Assembly: GCA_029261925.1 (NCBI GenBank)
Contig: JAJDAJ010000098.1
Coordinates: forward strand, 1 to 56,897
Length of the DNA: 56,897 bases
Source: Deltaproteobacteria bacterium
GTDB taxonomy: Bacteria; Myxococcota_A; UBA9160; SZUA-336
Direction of reading: 5' to 3'
Of the stretch, positions 42,557 to 52,002 are shown piece after piece. The position numbers and the translations under genes are program-made. Below the pieces are notes generated by a model. That model was not told where the DNA came from. It saw only the letters and a list, made by a program, of their open reading frames with translations, and made no database searches. Position 1 is the stretch's first letter, and each line of letters begins with the position of its first letter.

Positions 42557-43864
42557 CTACAGCATGCTGGACAGCGCGGTCGCGATCCCCAGGAAGCTGA
42601 AGAAGCCCGCGACATCGGTCACGGTGGTCAGGATGATCGACGATGACTGTGCCGGGTCCTGGCCCAGTGACGTCAGCGCCATCGGGATCACCGCGCCGGC
42701 CAGGCCCGCGGCGACCATCGACATCACCATCGAGACCCCGATCACCAGCGCCAGCCCCGACGAGTCGCTCCAGAAGAACACCGCGGTCGCCGTGGTCACG
42801 GCGACGGCCACGCCGTTGATCAGCGCCACGGCCACCTCCTTGATCGCCACGCGCATCCAGTGGCGCGCGCGCACCTCGCGCAGCGCCAGGCCGCGCATGG
42901 TCACGGCGAGCGCCTGCGCACCGGTGTTGCCGGATTGGCCCGCGACCACGGGCAGCAGCACCGCGAGCGCGGTGTTGCGCGCGATCGTCTCCTCGAACAG
43001 GCCGACGACCGACGCGGCCAGGAACGCGGTGCCGAGGTTGATCTCGAGCCAGGGCAGGCGCTTGCGCACCGCGAGCAGGGGCGAGGAGAGCGCCCGCTCC
43101 TCGCGGCCGGCGCCGACCATGGTCACGAGCTCGGCGGTGGCCACCTCCTGGGCGGCGGTCACGAGCTCGTCCTGGCGCAGCACGCCGACCAGGCGCCCGT
43201 CGTAGTCCACGACCCCGAGGCTGGCGCCGGGGCGGCGCTCGAGCTGCTCGAGCACGTCCACCTTCGTAGCGGTGAGCGGGACGCTGTGCGGGGCGCTGTG
43301 CACCAGCGAGGCCAGGGTCTCGCCGGGACGCGCGAGCACCAGGTCCTGCAGGGGGACCGTGCCCACGAGCCGCCCCGCCTCGTCGAGCAGGAACACGTCC
43401 TGGATGCGCTTGCGCCGCAGCTCGCGCAGACGCTGGGTCACGGTGGAGACGCGGCTGCGCGCGGGGAACGCGGTCGCCGCGGGATCCATCAGGCCGCCGG
43501 CGGTGTCCGGCGGATAGGCCGCGAGCGCTCGCAGCTCCTCGGCCACGGCCGGCTCGAGCAGTGCCAGGTGTGCCTCGCGCACGCTGTCGTCCATGCGCGC
43601 CAGCAGACTCGCGGCGCGCTGCGACTCCAGGCTGCTCAGGGCTCCCCGGGTGGCGTCGTCTCCGAGCCGCTCGACGATGCGCCGGGCGAGGTCCGGGGAC
43701 ATGCACGCGAGGATCTCGGCGATCCGGCGCGGCGCCTCCTGCTCGAGCAGGCTCGCGCTCTCGGCCGCGGGCGCCTCCTCGAGCAGCTGGGCGACCTCGC
43801 CCGGGTGGCGGTCCATCAGCAGCTGCGTCAGTCGTCGCTCGGCACGGCTGCGGCTACGCGCCAT
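42557..43864 (-). CDS. mgtE: MgtE-type magnesium transporter
   Basis: 435 residues. Order: N-terminal superhelical MgtE_N domain (about 1-125), paired CBS domains (about 130-255: DVFLLDEAGRLVGTVPLQDL; SLGVVDYDGRLVGVLRQDEL), a plug helix with PWLEINLG and five membrane helices (about 270-435) with LLPVVAGQSGNTGAQALAVT, the ion-path signature of MgtE. It should form a homodimeric inner-membrane Mg2+ channel gated by the cytosolic domains. Its start overlaps by 11 bp the preceding soluble MgtE_N-CBS gene. Confidence 0.94.
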   Translation of the reverse strand: MARSRSRAERRLTQLLMDRHPGEVAQLLEEAPAAESASLLEQEAPRRIAEILACMSPDLARRIVERLGDDATRGALSSLESQRAASLLARMDDSVREAHLALLEPAVAEELRALAAYPPDTAGGLMDPAATAFPARSRVSTVTQRLRELRRKRIQDVFLLDEAGRLVGTVPLQDLVLARPGETLASLVHSAPHSVPLTATKVDVLEQLERRPGASLGVVDYDGRLVGVLRQDELVTAAQEVATAELVTMVGAGREERALSSPLLAVRKRLPWLEINLGTAFLAASVVGLFEETIARNTALAVLLPVVAGQSGNTGAQALAVTMRGLALREVRARHWMRVAIKEVAVALINGVAVAVTTATAVFFWSDSSGLALVIGVSMVMSMVAAGLAGAVIPMALTSLGQDPAQSSSIILTTVTDVAGFFSFLGIATALSSML

Positions 43865-44711
43865 GGTCGGTCCTCCCGGTGCTCGCCTCGGCCAGCGTGC
43901 TGGGTGGTGGGACGACCACTTCGGCCAGGCCCACGAGTGCGGTGCGGAAGAGATCGGCCAGCGCGTCGGAGGTCGACGTCTGGCCGTCGCCGACCGGGCC
44001 ACGGAGATCCTGCTCGATCGTGCGCAGCGTGTGGTAGCGCAGCGCGCCCAGGAAGCGCCCCGCGTCATCGACCACCGGCAGCGAGCGGTACTCGCGCCAG
44101 GCGGGATGCGCGGCGATCTCGTGCCGGTCCGCGTCGTCGCGCACGGCCACCGGCGGCTGCGCGATCAGCGTCTCGAGGCGGGCCCCGGGTCGGGCGAGGA
44201 TGAGGTCGCGCAGGTTGATCACGCCGACCAGCACGTCGTCCCGGTCGAGCACGTGCAGGTTGTGGTACGCCGTCGACGGGTTCGTGCGCACGGCGCGCAG
44301 GGCCTCTCGCGCGCTCATGTCTCCGGGCAGCGAGAGCACGTGGGGGTCGGCCAGCGCACCTGCCGTGCCCTCCGGGTAGGCCAGGCGCGTGCGCAGGCTG
44401 CGCGCCTCCGCCGCGGGCAGCGCCCCGATCAGCGCCTCGCGGGGGCCGGATTCGACGCGCCGCAGGATCCCCGAGGAGACGTCGCTGTGGAGCGGGCCCA
44501 GGATCGCCGCGGCCTCCCCCGGGGGCATGCCCTCGAGCACGCGGGCGGCGAGCTGGGCGGTGAGCTTCTCCACGATCCGGGCCGCGACCCCGGGCTGGAT
44601 CGAGGACAGGAAGGCCGAGATCTCGCCGGGCGGGAGCCCCTCGAGCGCCACGGCCGCATCGTCCGGGTGCGTCTCGCACGTGGCGCGAGCTAGCTTCTGC
44701 TCGAGCTGCAT
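43854..44711 (-). CDS. Soluble MgtE_N-CBS protein next to mgtE
   Basis: 285 residues, no membrane segment. Residues about 1-140 repeat the MgtE_N superhelix (GLPPGEISAFLSSIQPGVAA, GMPPGEAAAILGPLHSD), and about 145-250 hold a CBS pair (LHVLDRDDVLVGVINLRDLI; SLPVVDDAGRFLGALRYHTL). The C-terminal 35 residues contain LADLFRTALVGLAEVVVP, the position where MgtE would enter the membrane, but the ion-conducting domain is missing. It is probably a cytosolic magnesium or nucleotide sensor acting on the adjacent MgtE. ATG at 44711 is fixed by GGAGG; a GTG at 44729 is less likely. Confidence 0.85.
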   Translation of the reverse strand: MQLEQKLARATCETHPDDAAVALEGLPPGEISAFLSSIQPGVAARIVEKLTAQLAARVLEGMPPGEAAAILGPLHSDVSSGILRRVESGPREALIGALPAAEARSLRTRLAYPEGTAGALADPHVLSLPGDMSAREALRAVRTNPSTAYHNLHVLDRDDVLVGVINLRDLILARPGARLETLIAQPPVAVRDDADRHEIAAHPAWREYRSLPVVDDAGRFLGALRYHTLRTIEQDLRGPVGDGQTSTSDALADLFRTALVGLAEVVVPPPSTLAEASTGRTDHGA

Positions 44712-44716
44712 GAATA

Positions 44717-44723
44717 CCTCCGC
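44717..44723 (-). promoter_or_regulatory. Shine-Dalgarno deciding the start of the soluble MgtE_N-CBS gene
   Basis: GCGGAGG on the minus strand, five bases from the ATG ending at 44711, favours that ATG over the GTG at 44729. Confidence 0.6.
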
Positions 44724-44815
44724 GATCACCGCCCGCGCTGTGGCCGGACGGTGTGGCGTTACCGCAGGCCCGGTGACCGGATCACCGTGCCTCCGTCATG
44801 GAGAAGGAAACGAGC

Positions 44816-45646
44816 ATGGGTGACATCCTACAATCGGATACCTGGCAGCGAATGGCCAACGAGTCGGTCTCGGCCCTCTCGGAGCGCTTGGTCGAGTTCG
44901 TCCCGAGCCTGGCGATCGCGCTGCTCATCCTGGTGGTGGGCTGGCTGGTCGCCCGCGTGGCCGCGGCGCTCTCGCGCCGTGTCCTGGCGCGGGTCGGCCT
45001 GGATCGCGCCATGGCCCGCGTGAACCTCACGGCCACCCTGCGCCGCGCCGGCCTCGAGGCCGCGCCGTCGAGGCTCGCCGCCTCGCTGGTGTTCTGGCTC
45101 ATCATGCTGATGTTCCTGCTGTCCGCCGCCGAGCGGCTCGGGCTGTCCGGGGTGACGCTGGCGGTGGACCGGCTGCTCGAGTACGTGCCGCGCATCCTGG
45201 GTGCCGCGCTGATCCTGTTCTTCGGCGTGCTGATCGGGCGTTTCCTGCGCGGCCTGGTGGCCTCGGCCGCGGCGGCCGCCGAGCTGCGCGGGGCCACGCG
45301 GCTCGGCGGCGTCGCGAACGTGGCGGTGCTGCTGGTCGCCGCCACGGTGGCGATCGAGCAGCTGGGCGTGGACACGCAGCTGCTGGTGACGGTGGTCTCG
45401 GCCATCGTCCTGGGCGCCACCCTCACCATGGGCGTGGCCTTCGCGCTGGGCGCGCGACCGGTCGTGACGCACATCCTCGCCGGCCACTACCTGCGCCAGA
45501 GCCTGCCGCCCGGCAGCTCGGTCGAGCTGCGCGGGGAGCGCGGCACGATCGAGCGCGTGGGCACGGTCGACACCCTGCTGCGGCGACCGGACCGGAGCTG
45601 GAGCGTGCCCAACGCCTGGCTGATGGAGGAGATCGTGATCCGCTAG
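44816..45646 (+). CDS. Membrane protein with conserved TM-helix repeats, MscS-related
   Basis: 276 residues from ATG (44816), with AAGGA about seven bases upstream. Five hydrophobic helices can be seen, including LAIALLILVVGWLVARVAAA and ILGAALILFFGVLIGRFLRG, the twice-repeated V-G-x-x-x-A/R-x-x-x pattern of the TM-helix family related to small-conductance mechanosensitive channels. The C-terminus GSSVELRGERGTIERVGTVD is like the first strands of the MscS beta domain, but the rest is missing. It diverges from the magnesium genes across 104 bp. Probably an ion-channel-like or channel-modulating protein. Confidence 0.78.
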   Translation: MGDILQSDTWQRMANESVSALSERLVEFVPSLAIALLILVVGWLVARVAAALSRRVLARVGLDRAMARVNLTATLRRAGLEAAPSRLAASLVFWLIMLMFLLSAAERLGLSGVTLAVDRLLEYVPRILGAALILFFGVLIGRFLRGLVASAAAAAELRGATRLGGVANVAVLLVAATVAIEQLGVDTQLLVTVVSAIVLGATLTMGVAFALGARPVVTHILAGHYLRQSLPPGSSVELRGERGTIERVGTVDTLLRRPDRSWSVPNAWLMEEIVIR

Positions 45647-45661
45647 CCGCTGGCCCGGGAG

Positions 45662-48600
45662 TCAGTAGTCGCGTGACCAGATCAGGTCGGCGCCGCCGGC
45701 GCCCTCCGAGGAGATCTCGCTCTGCACGCTGACGTCGGGCGTCACCTGCCACTCGACCTCGACCTCCTCGCCCTCGATCGTCTGCCTGTAGCGCACGAAG
45801 ACGTCGTCGCGGACGTACTTGCCCACGCCCAGGCTCGGGCCGGCTTCCCCGCCCGCATCCAGCTCGATCGTGTCGATCGGCAGGCGCTCGAGCAGCAGGC
45901 CCGAGAAGCGCTCCATGGCGATGCGGCCGGCCATCTCGCCCGCCACCGCGGCCAGTGCCCGGTCGTTCTGGCCGCCGACCTGATCGGTCGGCCGCCCGAA
46001 GATCAGGTATGCGAGCAGGTCGTCGCGCGGCAGCGGGGGCTCGCTCTGCAGCTCCAGCTGCGGGTCCGAGCTCCAGCCGCTGAGCACCGCGATGATCGTC
46101 ACGTCGCGCACGCGGCGCAGCGCTACCAGGTGGATCTGCGGGTCGAGCTCGGTGCTGCCGGTGAACGCGGCCACGCCCTGCTGGATGTCGAAGCTGCGCC
46201 CCTCGAGGCGGTACGTGCCGCGCACGATGCGCATGGCACCCGCGTAGCGCGGGGGCGCGCCCGCCTCGCTCGATGCCTGCAGCTCCCCCTCGATCTCGAC
46301 GTTCGCGCCCAGGCCGCGGACCCAGGTTCCGCGCGGCACCCGGACGGTCACGTCCCACGACGCGCGCGCGCCGCTCCGCGAGGCATCCTCGCGGGTCACG
46401 TCGTCATCGAGGCCGATCACGCGGATCTCGCGCGCGAGGCGGTCGTCTCCCTCGGGCAGCTGCACGAGCATCTCGCGCAGCTCCACGTCGCCCCGCAGTC
46501 GCGGCGCGTCGAGGGGCCCCTCGAGCTTCAGCTCGCCGTGTACGCGGGTCTGGAGCAGGCCGGGCCGGCGCACCTCGAAGCCGTCGAGCGCGGCGACGAG
46601 GTCCGCGCGCGGTCCGGTCGTCCACGGGATGCCCAGCGATCCGGTGAGCTCCAGGGAGCCGCGGCGCGCGGGCACCCGCAGCGGCGCGAAGCGCAGCCGG
46701 TCGGGCTCGACGACGATGCGCGCGCGCACGGGGCCGACGTCCTGGCGCAGCAGCGCCACGTGGAAGCGCGCTCCCTCGAGTCTCAGCTCGCCCTCCGGGA
46801 CCGGCCCGCCCGGCGCGCCGCGAAGCTTCACGTCGGCGTCGAGTGCGCCGGAGGGCCGCCAGGAGCGCGGCAGCAGCGGGGCGAGCCAGGCGAGGTCGAA
46901 GCCGCTGGCCCGCACCTGCGCGCGCGCGTCGGGATGGGTCATCAGGTCGGCCAGCTCGCTCACGCGCACCGGCGCCTGGAGCTGCGCGCTCAGCGCCTCG
47001 CGGCCATCGCGCTGCGCATTCAGGTCCAGCCGGAACGCGGCCGTGTCGGACTGCAGGCGCGCATCCAGGCGATCGAGCCGGGCCTCGCCCCAGCGCGGCT
47101 CGTGCCAGACCAGCGTGCCCGACGCGTGCGGGATCGGGAGCGCCCCGTCGAGCCGCAGGTCCGCGTCGATCCGGCCGCCCAGGTCGTCGCGCCCCGCGAT
47201 CCGGCCGGGATCGAGCCCGTGCGATACCACGTGGAGGTCGTCCACGCGCCGCGCCGAGATCTGGCCCGCGAGCTCCAGGCTGCCGGCGTCGCTGGCGATC
47301 ACCAGCCGCTCGAAGCGCGCCCCGCCGCCGACCAGCACCAGCTCCGCCGGCTCCGCCAGCCGCGCCCGCGCCGGTCCGTCGATGTCGAGGCGCTCGATCT
47401 GCACACGCGGTCGCGCGGGCGTGCCCGCGAGCGTGAGCTCTCCGCTGATCTGCGCGGGCTCCGCGCCGCCGGTGACGACCAGCTCGTCGATGCGCAGCGT
47501 CTGGCCGGCGAACGCGAGCGCGGCGTCGACGGCGCCCGGCAGACCCGCGGCATCGATCTCGAGCGCGCGCACGTCGAGCGCCCCGTGCAGCGCCGGCCAG
47601 GGCTCGCCGCCGCGCAGCTCCAGGTGTGCGTCGAGCAGACCGCGGGCGGTCGGGCCGCCCAGCAGGCTGGCGAGCTCCGCGGCGTCGAGCGCGTCGGTGT
47701 CGAGCCGCACGCGCACCCCGGGGTCGCGCCACGCCGACGCGGGCTGCCCCAGGGCCGCGACCGGGAGGTCCAGCTCGAGCGTCGCGGCGGGCTCGCGCGC
47801 CTGCAGGCGCAGCGAGGCCCGCTCCGCGTGCAGCGTCGCGTCGAGGTCGAGCCTCGCGATGCGCACGCCGCGAACCCGGGCATCGTCGAGCCGCCCGCGC
47901 ACGCCGCCCTGCGGCAGCGGGAGCGGTCCGTCGAGCTGCGCCGTGCCGCTGAAGCGTCCGCTCAGCCCGTCGACCCCCGCGAGCGCTCCGAGCAGCGCCA
48001 GATCGAGCTCCGCGGCCCGCAGCCGGAGCTGCGACACGCGGTCGCCGTGGATGCTGCCGTCGACGTCGAGCTGCTGCGCGCCCGCCCGCAGCTCCAGCCC
48101 CGTGACGCGCACGCCGTCGGCCAGTCGCTCGACGCTGGCGTGACCCACGCTGCCGAGCTGTAGCCCGCGCGAGTCCGCCTCGAGCGCCGTCAGCTCGAAG
48201 CGCGTGCCGTCGCTGCTGGCGACCTGCAGCCCCACGTCGCCGATCTCGACCTCGCGCACGCGCAGTGCGCGCGCCTCGATGCGGGCGCTGCCCGCGGGTG
48301 CGTCGAGGGGCCCCGCGACGTCGAGGGCGATGCTCGCGCTGCCGGCGAGCGGAACGTCGGGCAGCAGCGGCCCGAGCGCCGCCAGATCGAGCTGGCGACC
48401 CTCGACCCGCAGCGCGTCGATGCGCTCGAGGTCCCCGCTGCCGTGCGCCTCGAGGCGACCGGGCCCGAGCAGCGCGTGCGCCTGCTCCAGGGACCACTTG
48501 CCGCGCGACCAGCTGGCGCGCAGGCCCGCGTCGGCGAGCTCCACGTCGCCCAGTGCCCCGACCAGGTCGCGCACCGACGCGCGGGCCTGCAGCCCGGCGA

Positions 48601-49159
48601 GGATCGACTCGAGGCTGGGGGTGCGCTCGATCACCACGTGATCCGCCTCGAGCTCCAGCTCACCGCTCAGCCGCAGGTCCGGATCCTCACCGGCGTCCGT
48701 GAGCCGCACGCGGGCCGGCTCGACGCGGATGCGCTCGATCGCGATCGACAGCGGCAGGAGCAGCGGTCGTGCCGCCGGATCCGGATCGCTCGGGGGCTCG
48801 TCCGGCGTCCCGGTGCGGCGCAGCTCCGCCTGCAGCCCGACGAGGCGCAGCTCGTCGATGCCCAGGTGGCGCGCGGACAGATCGAGCTGGCCGATGTCGA
48901 TGCGCAGCCGCTCCACGCGCACGCGGCCGGACGCCCCCTCGGCCTCGACGCCGCGCAGCGCCAGCCAGGGGTACAGCGGGCCCTCGATGGCCTCGATCCG
49001 CAGCGGGGCGTCGAGAGCCCCGGATCCCGCACGCTCGAGCGTGCGCGCCAGCCGCTCGCGCTGCCAGCCCGCCGAGACGGCGAGTGCGAGCGCGCCGAGT
49101 ACGAGCAGCAGGCCCAGCGCCCCCGCCGCGAGGCCGCCCAGCAGGCGCAGCGCGCGCAT
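45662..49159 (-). CDS. tamB: TamB-like inner-membrane-anchored translocation/assembly protein
   Basis: 1165 residues. An N-terminal hydrophobic anchor (about 10-30) is followed by a very long repetitive beta region (AsmA/TamB-type) and a C-terminal TamB (DUF490) domain (about 820-1165) with DDLLAYLIFGRPTDQ, matching the conserved D-x-L-S-Y-L-L-F-G motif, and a final beta strand ending SRDY. It would span the periplasm and move lipid or help outer-membrane proteins insert. Its ATG overlaps the TamA-like stop (ATGA), the usual tamA-tamB order. Confidence 0.93.
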   Translation of the reverse strand: MRALRLLGGLAAGALGLLLVLGALALAVSAGWQRERLARTLERAGSGALDAPLRIEAIEGPLYPWLALRGVEAEGASGRVRVERLRIDIGQLDLSARHLGIDELRLVGLQAELRRTGTPDEPPSDPDPAARPLLLPLSIAIERIRVEPARVRLTDAGEDPDLRLSGELELEADHVVIERTPSLESILAGLQARASVRDLVGALGDVELADAGLRASWSRGKWSLEQAHALLGPGRLEAHGSGDLERIDALRVEGRQLDLAALGPLLPDVPLAGSASIALDVAGPLDAPAGSARIEARALRVREVEIGDVGLQVASSDGTRFELTALEADSRGLQLGSVGHASVERLADGVRVTGLELRAGAQQLDVDGSIHGDRVSQLRLRAAELDLALLGALAGVDGLSGRFSGTAQLDGPLPLPQGGVRGRLDDARVRGVRIARLDLDATLHAERASLRLQAREPAATLELDLPVAALGQPASAWRDPGVRVRLDTDALDAAELASLLGGPTARGLLDAHLELRGGEPWPALHGALDVRALEIDAAGLPGAVDAALAFAGQTLRIDELVVTGGAEPAQISGELTLAGTPARPRVQIERLDIDGPARARLAEPAELVLVGGGARFERLVIASDAGSLELAGQISARRVDDLHVVSHGLDPGRIAGRDDLGGRIDADLRLDGALPIPHASGTLVWHEPRWGEARLDRLDARLQSDTAAFRLDLNAQRDGREALSAQLQAPVRVSELADLMTHPDARAQVRASGFDLAWLAPLLPRSWRPSGALDADVKLRGAPGGPVPEGELRLEGARFHVALLRQDVGPVRARIVVEPDRLRFAPLRVPARRGSLELTGSLGIPWTTGPRADLVAALDGFEVRRPGLLQTRVHGELKLEGPLDAPRLRGDVELREMLVQLPEGDDRLAREIRVIGLDDDVTREDASRSGARASWDVTVRVPRGTWVRGLGANVEIEGELQASSEAGAPPRYAGAMRIVRGTYRLEGRSFDIQQGVAAFTGSTELDPQIHLVALRRVRDVTIIAVLSGWSSDPQLELQSEPPLPRDDLLAYLIFGRPTDQVGGQNDRALAAVAGEMAGRIAMERFSGLLLERLPIDTIELDAGGEAGPSLGVGKYVRDDVFVRYRQTIEGEEVEVEWQVTPDVSVQSEISSEGAGGADLIWSRDY

Positions 49160-51060
49160 CAGAACGCGTGGCCCACGCCCAGGTAGATCTGGATGCTGTC
49201 ATCGTCGTCGCCGCGGTTCAGCGGCACGCCGACGTCGAGCCGCAGGGGGCCGACGGGGGTGGGGTAGCGAACGCCCACGCCGCTGCCGTAGCGCGTCTCC
49301 GACAGCGGCCAGTTCCACGGGTCCAGATCAACCACGCCCGCGTCGAGGAAGACCACGCCGCGCAGCTCGCGCCAGAGCGGGAAGCGCAGCTCCAGGCTGG
49401 CCTCGGCCAGGCTCGTGCCTCCGAGCGCCTCGCCGCTGGCGTCCTGCGGGCCGACCTTCTGCAGTGCGTAGCCGCGCACCGACTGGCTGCCGCCGGCGAA
49501 GAAGCGCACCACCAGCGGGATCTCGTCGGCCGACGTGGGCCCGAACGGCTGCATCCCCCCCACGCGGACGCGCGCCGCCAGGCCGAGCGGCCCGAGCTGG
49601 CGATGCACGGCCCCGCGGAGGTCCAGGCGTGCGAAGCTCGAGCCCGAGCCCAGCGCCGAGGTCGCCAGCCACGAGTCCAGGCCCAGGCGGTGGCCGCGGC
49701 GCGGATCCACGGGATCGTCGAGGGTCGAGCGGGACAGTCCGAGCTCCAGGTAGGACAGCACCACCGAGTCCTCGGGGTCGTCCAGCTCGAGATCGGACGC
49801 GTCGGACACGTCGTCGATTCGCGACAGGTCGAGCTTCCAGCCCAGGCGGCCCTTCCAGCTGCGTCCCAGGGGCCGCGACAGGCCGACCCCCGCGAGGACC
49901 CGGTCGGCCTCGAAGCTCGGCGTGTTCTCGCGCTCGGCGGCGAGGCTCGTGCGCAGCCGGACCGGCGCCCCCCGGAAGCGCGGCTGCTCCAGGCTCGCCT
50001 CGAGCCGCGACAGCAGGAAGGAGTGGCGCGCCTCGAGCGCGAAATGGCGCGCGCTGCCCCAGAGGCTGCGGTGCTGCCAGCCGATCCTCGCCCTCACGCG
50101 CTCCTCGGAGCCGTAGCCGAGGCCGAAGCTGAGCGTGCGCGGCGGTCGCTCGGCGACCGCGACGTGCAGCGGCCAGGTCTCGGTCGGCGCGGCGGGCAGG
50201 ACCTCGGGCCGGCGCGCCTCGAGCGTGACGCGGCTGAACAGTCCCAGCTCGAAGATGTCGCGCTGCCCCTGTCTCAGGGCCGAGCGCGCGTAGGGGTCAC
50301 CGGGTCGGATGCCGATCTCGTCGCGGACCACCTGGGCGTTCACGCCTTCCAGGCCGTCCACCTCGATCTCGCCCAGCGTCACGTGGGGCCCCGGCTCGAC
50401 GGTCCAGTCCACCTCCGCGGCTCGCTCGGCGATGCGCACGCGCGCGCCGCCGCGCACCTGGGCGGCGGGATGGCCCGACTCCGCCAGCCGTGCCTCGACC
50501 GCCTGCTTGCTGCGCACGTACGCGTCTGCGGTGAACACCTGCCCGGGCTCGAGCTCGACCTCCTCGCGCAGGCGGTCGTGCAGGTCGGGGACGGGTGAGT
50601 CGCCCTCGAGCTCGAGTCCCACGTGCGCCAGGATCACCGGCTCGCCCTCGATCACCTCGATCCGGACGGCGACCTCGCCGGGTCCCCGCTCCTCGATCGC
50701 GTGCGTGGCGCTGGTCTCGTAGTAGCCGAGCCGGCGGTAGAGCTTGGGCAGGCGCGCCAGGTCCTCCTCGAGCAGCAGCCGGTCCAGCTGCGGCGGCTCG
50801 CTCCAGGGCCACGACCAGCGCTCCGGAACCGGCGTGAGCAGGTGATCGGCCACGGCGTCGCGACGCTCCCGCGCCACGCCGTCGATGTGCAGGGCGACGA
50901 GCCGGGGCGCCGGGTCCGGAGCGTCGGGCCCTGCGACGTCGTCGCCCGCGGGGAGGGTGCGGCAGCCGCCGGCGAGCAGCGCGAGCGACAGTGCGGTCAG
51001 GAGCCGGAGCGCCCTGGCCGGACCCCCGTCGTGACCCCGGCCCTGGGGCCACGGCAGCAT
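49159..51060 (-). CDS. tamA: TamA/Omp85-family outer-membrane assembly protein
   Basis: About 633 residues from the ATG ending at 51060 (an ATG at 51120 adds 20 less export-like residues). Three POTRA-like domains (about 50-320; GEIEVDGLEGVNAQVVRDEI is one) precede an Omp85 barrel with the conserved loop-6 motif GSQSVRGYAL and a C-terminal strand ending in Phe (YLGVGHAF). The signal ends LLTALSLALLAGGC, a lipobox-like sequence with Cys, unusual for an Omp85 protein. It works with TamB encoded directly downstream. Confidence 0.92.
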   Translation of the reverse strand: MLPWPQGRGHDGGPARALRLLTALSLALLAGGCRTLPAGDDVAGPDAPDPAPRLVALHIDGVARERRDAVADHLLTPVPERWSWPWSEPPQLDRLLLEEDLARLPKLYRRLGYYETSATHAIEERGPGEVAVRIEVIEGEPVILAHVGLELEGDSPVPDLHDRLREEVELEPGQVFTADAYVRSKQAVEARLAESGHPAAQVRGGARVRIAERAAEVDWTVEPGPHVTLGEIEVDGLEGVNAQVVRDEIGIRPGDPYARSALRQGQRDIFELGLFSRVTLEARRPEVLPAAPTETWPLHVAVAERPPRTLSFGLGYGSEERVRARIGWQHRSLWGSARHFALEARHSFLLSRLEASLEQPRFRGAPVRLRTSLAAERENTPSFEADRVLAGVGLSRPLGRSWKGRLGWKLDLSRIDDVSDASDLELDDPEDSVVLSYLELGLSRSTLDDPVDPRRGHRLGLDSWLATSALGSGSSFARLDLRGAVHRQLGPLGLAARVRVGGMQPFGPTSADEIPLVVRFFAGGSQSVRGYALQKVGPQDASGEALGGTSLAEASLELRFPLWRELRGVVFLDAGVVDLDPWNWPLSETRYGSGVGVRYPTPVGPLRLDVGVPLNRGDDDDSIQIYLGVGHAF

Positions 51061-51189
51061 CCAGAGCTGATCCAAGGCGTCCTCGTCCGCTGCTCCCGCT
51101 CTCCCGGCCGGAGAGTACATCGCGGTCGTGGGGCGTCGAGCGAGACCGCCGGCCGGCGACTCGCTGTGGCTGCGATACCCTGTGCCCGC

Positions 51190-51981
51190 GTGAGCGCCCA
51201 GCAGTGGTGGGGAACCTGGCCGATCGGTGTGGACGGCGTCCTGGACTGGCGCATCGGTCCGCTGGAGCTGGCCGTGGAGCGCCGGGCGACCGAGTGGCGC
51301 CTGGGCTTCGAGAGCTCGGGCGACGCGCTGGACACCCTCCTGTCGGTGGCCGAGAAGTCAGACCCCGCGCGACGCGAGGCGCTCGGGACCCAGGAACGCC
51401 TGATCGTCCCGGGAGAGCCGGACCACGTGACCCTCACCCCGGCGCTGGCGGATCGCCCCTTCGTGGTGCGTCCCGAGCACCCCTTCGTGATCACTCCGGG
51501 TGCGAGCGTGGAGCTCTTCGTCAGCTCGCCGCTGTGGGTCCGGATCGGGGTCGCGCCACCCGTGACCGAGCTTCGCGAGCTGCCCGTGTTCCGTCCCTCG
51601 GATACCTGGTTCGGCCCGGCGACGATCAGCGGCGAGCTCGGCTACGCCGGCCGCACGCACTGCCGGATGCGGCTCGCGGATCTGCCCGTCCGACCGCATC
51701 GCGCGATCACGCTCGTGCGGCTGCGTAACCGCACCGAGGCTCCGTTCCAGCTCCAGCGGCTGAGCGTTCCCGTCCCGCTCCTGAGCCTGTTCGAGGCCGG
51801 GCAGGGCGGCCTGTGGACCCAGGCCCTCGAGGTCGAGCGCGACGGCTCGGGCGCGCTGTCGAAGCTCGAGGTCGACGCCACACCGCCCGCGATCGCAGGC
51901 CCGGTCGAGCCCGTGGCCGGCCCCCGGCGCGAGCCGCAGCGCGACCACCCGTTTCGCGCGCTCGAGGGCCTGTTCCAGTGA
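51190..51981 (+). CDS. Unknown beta-rich protein paired with MscS
   Basis: 263 residues from GTG (51190). No signal peptide or membrane helix. It is mostly beta strands (WPIGVDGVLDWRIGPLELAV, PFVVRPEHPFVITPGASVEL, YAGRTHCRMRLADLPVRPHR) with a disordered Pro-rich end. The blocks ELRELPVFRPSDTWFGPATI and AITLVRLRNRTEAPFQLQRL recall the DUF432 family, which I know mainly from genes beside mechanosensitive channels, but I cannot confirm it. It precedes mscS by 21 bp, so the two are probably one operon. Confidence 0.7.
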   Translation: MSAQQWWGTWPIGVDGVLDWRIGPLELAVERRATEWRLGFESSGDALDTLLSVAEKSDPARREALGTQERLIVPGEPDHVTLTPALADRPFVVRPEHPFVITPGASVELFVSSPLWVRIGVAPPVTELRELPVFRPSDTWFGPATISGELGYAGRTHCRMRLADLPVRPHRAITLVRLRNRTEAPFQLQRLSVPVPLLSLFEAGQGGLWTQALEVERDGSGALSKLEVDATPPAIAGPVEPVAGPRREPQRDHPFRALEGLFQ

Positions 51982-52002
51982 GCGCGGCCGGGGAGCGACG
52001 CG

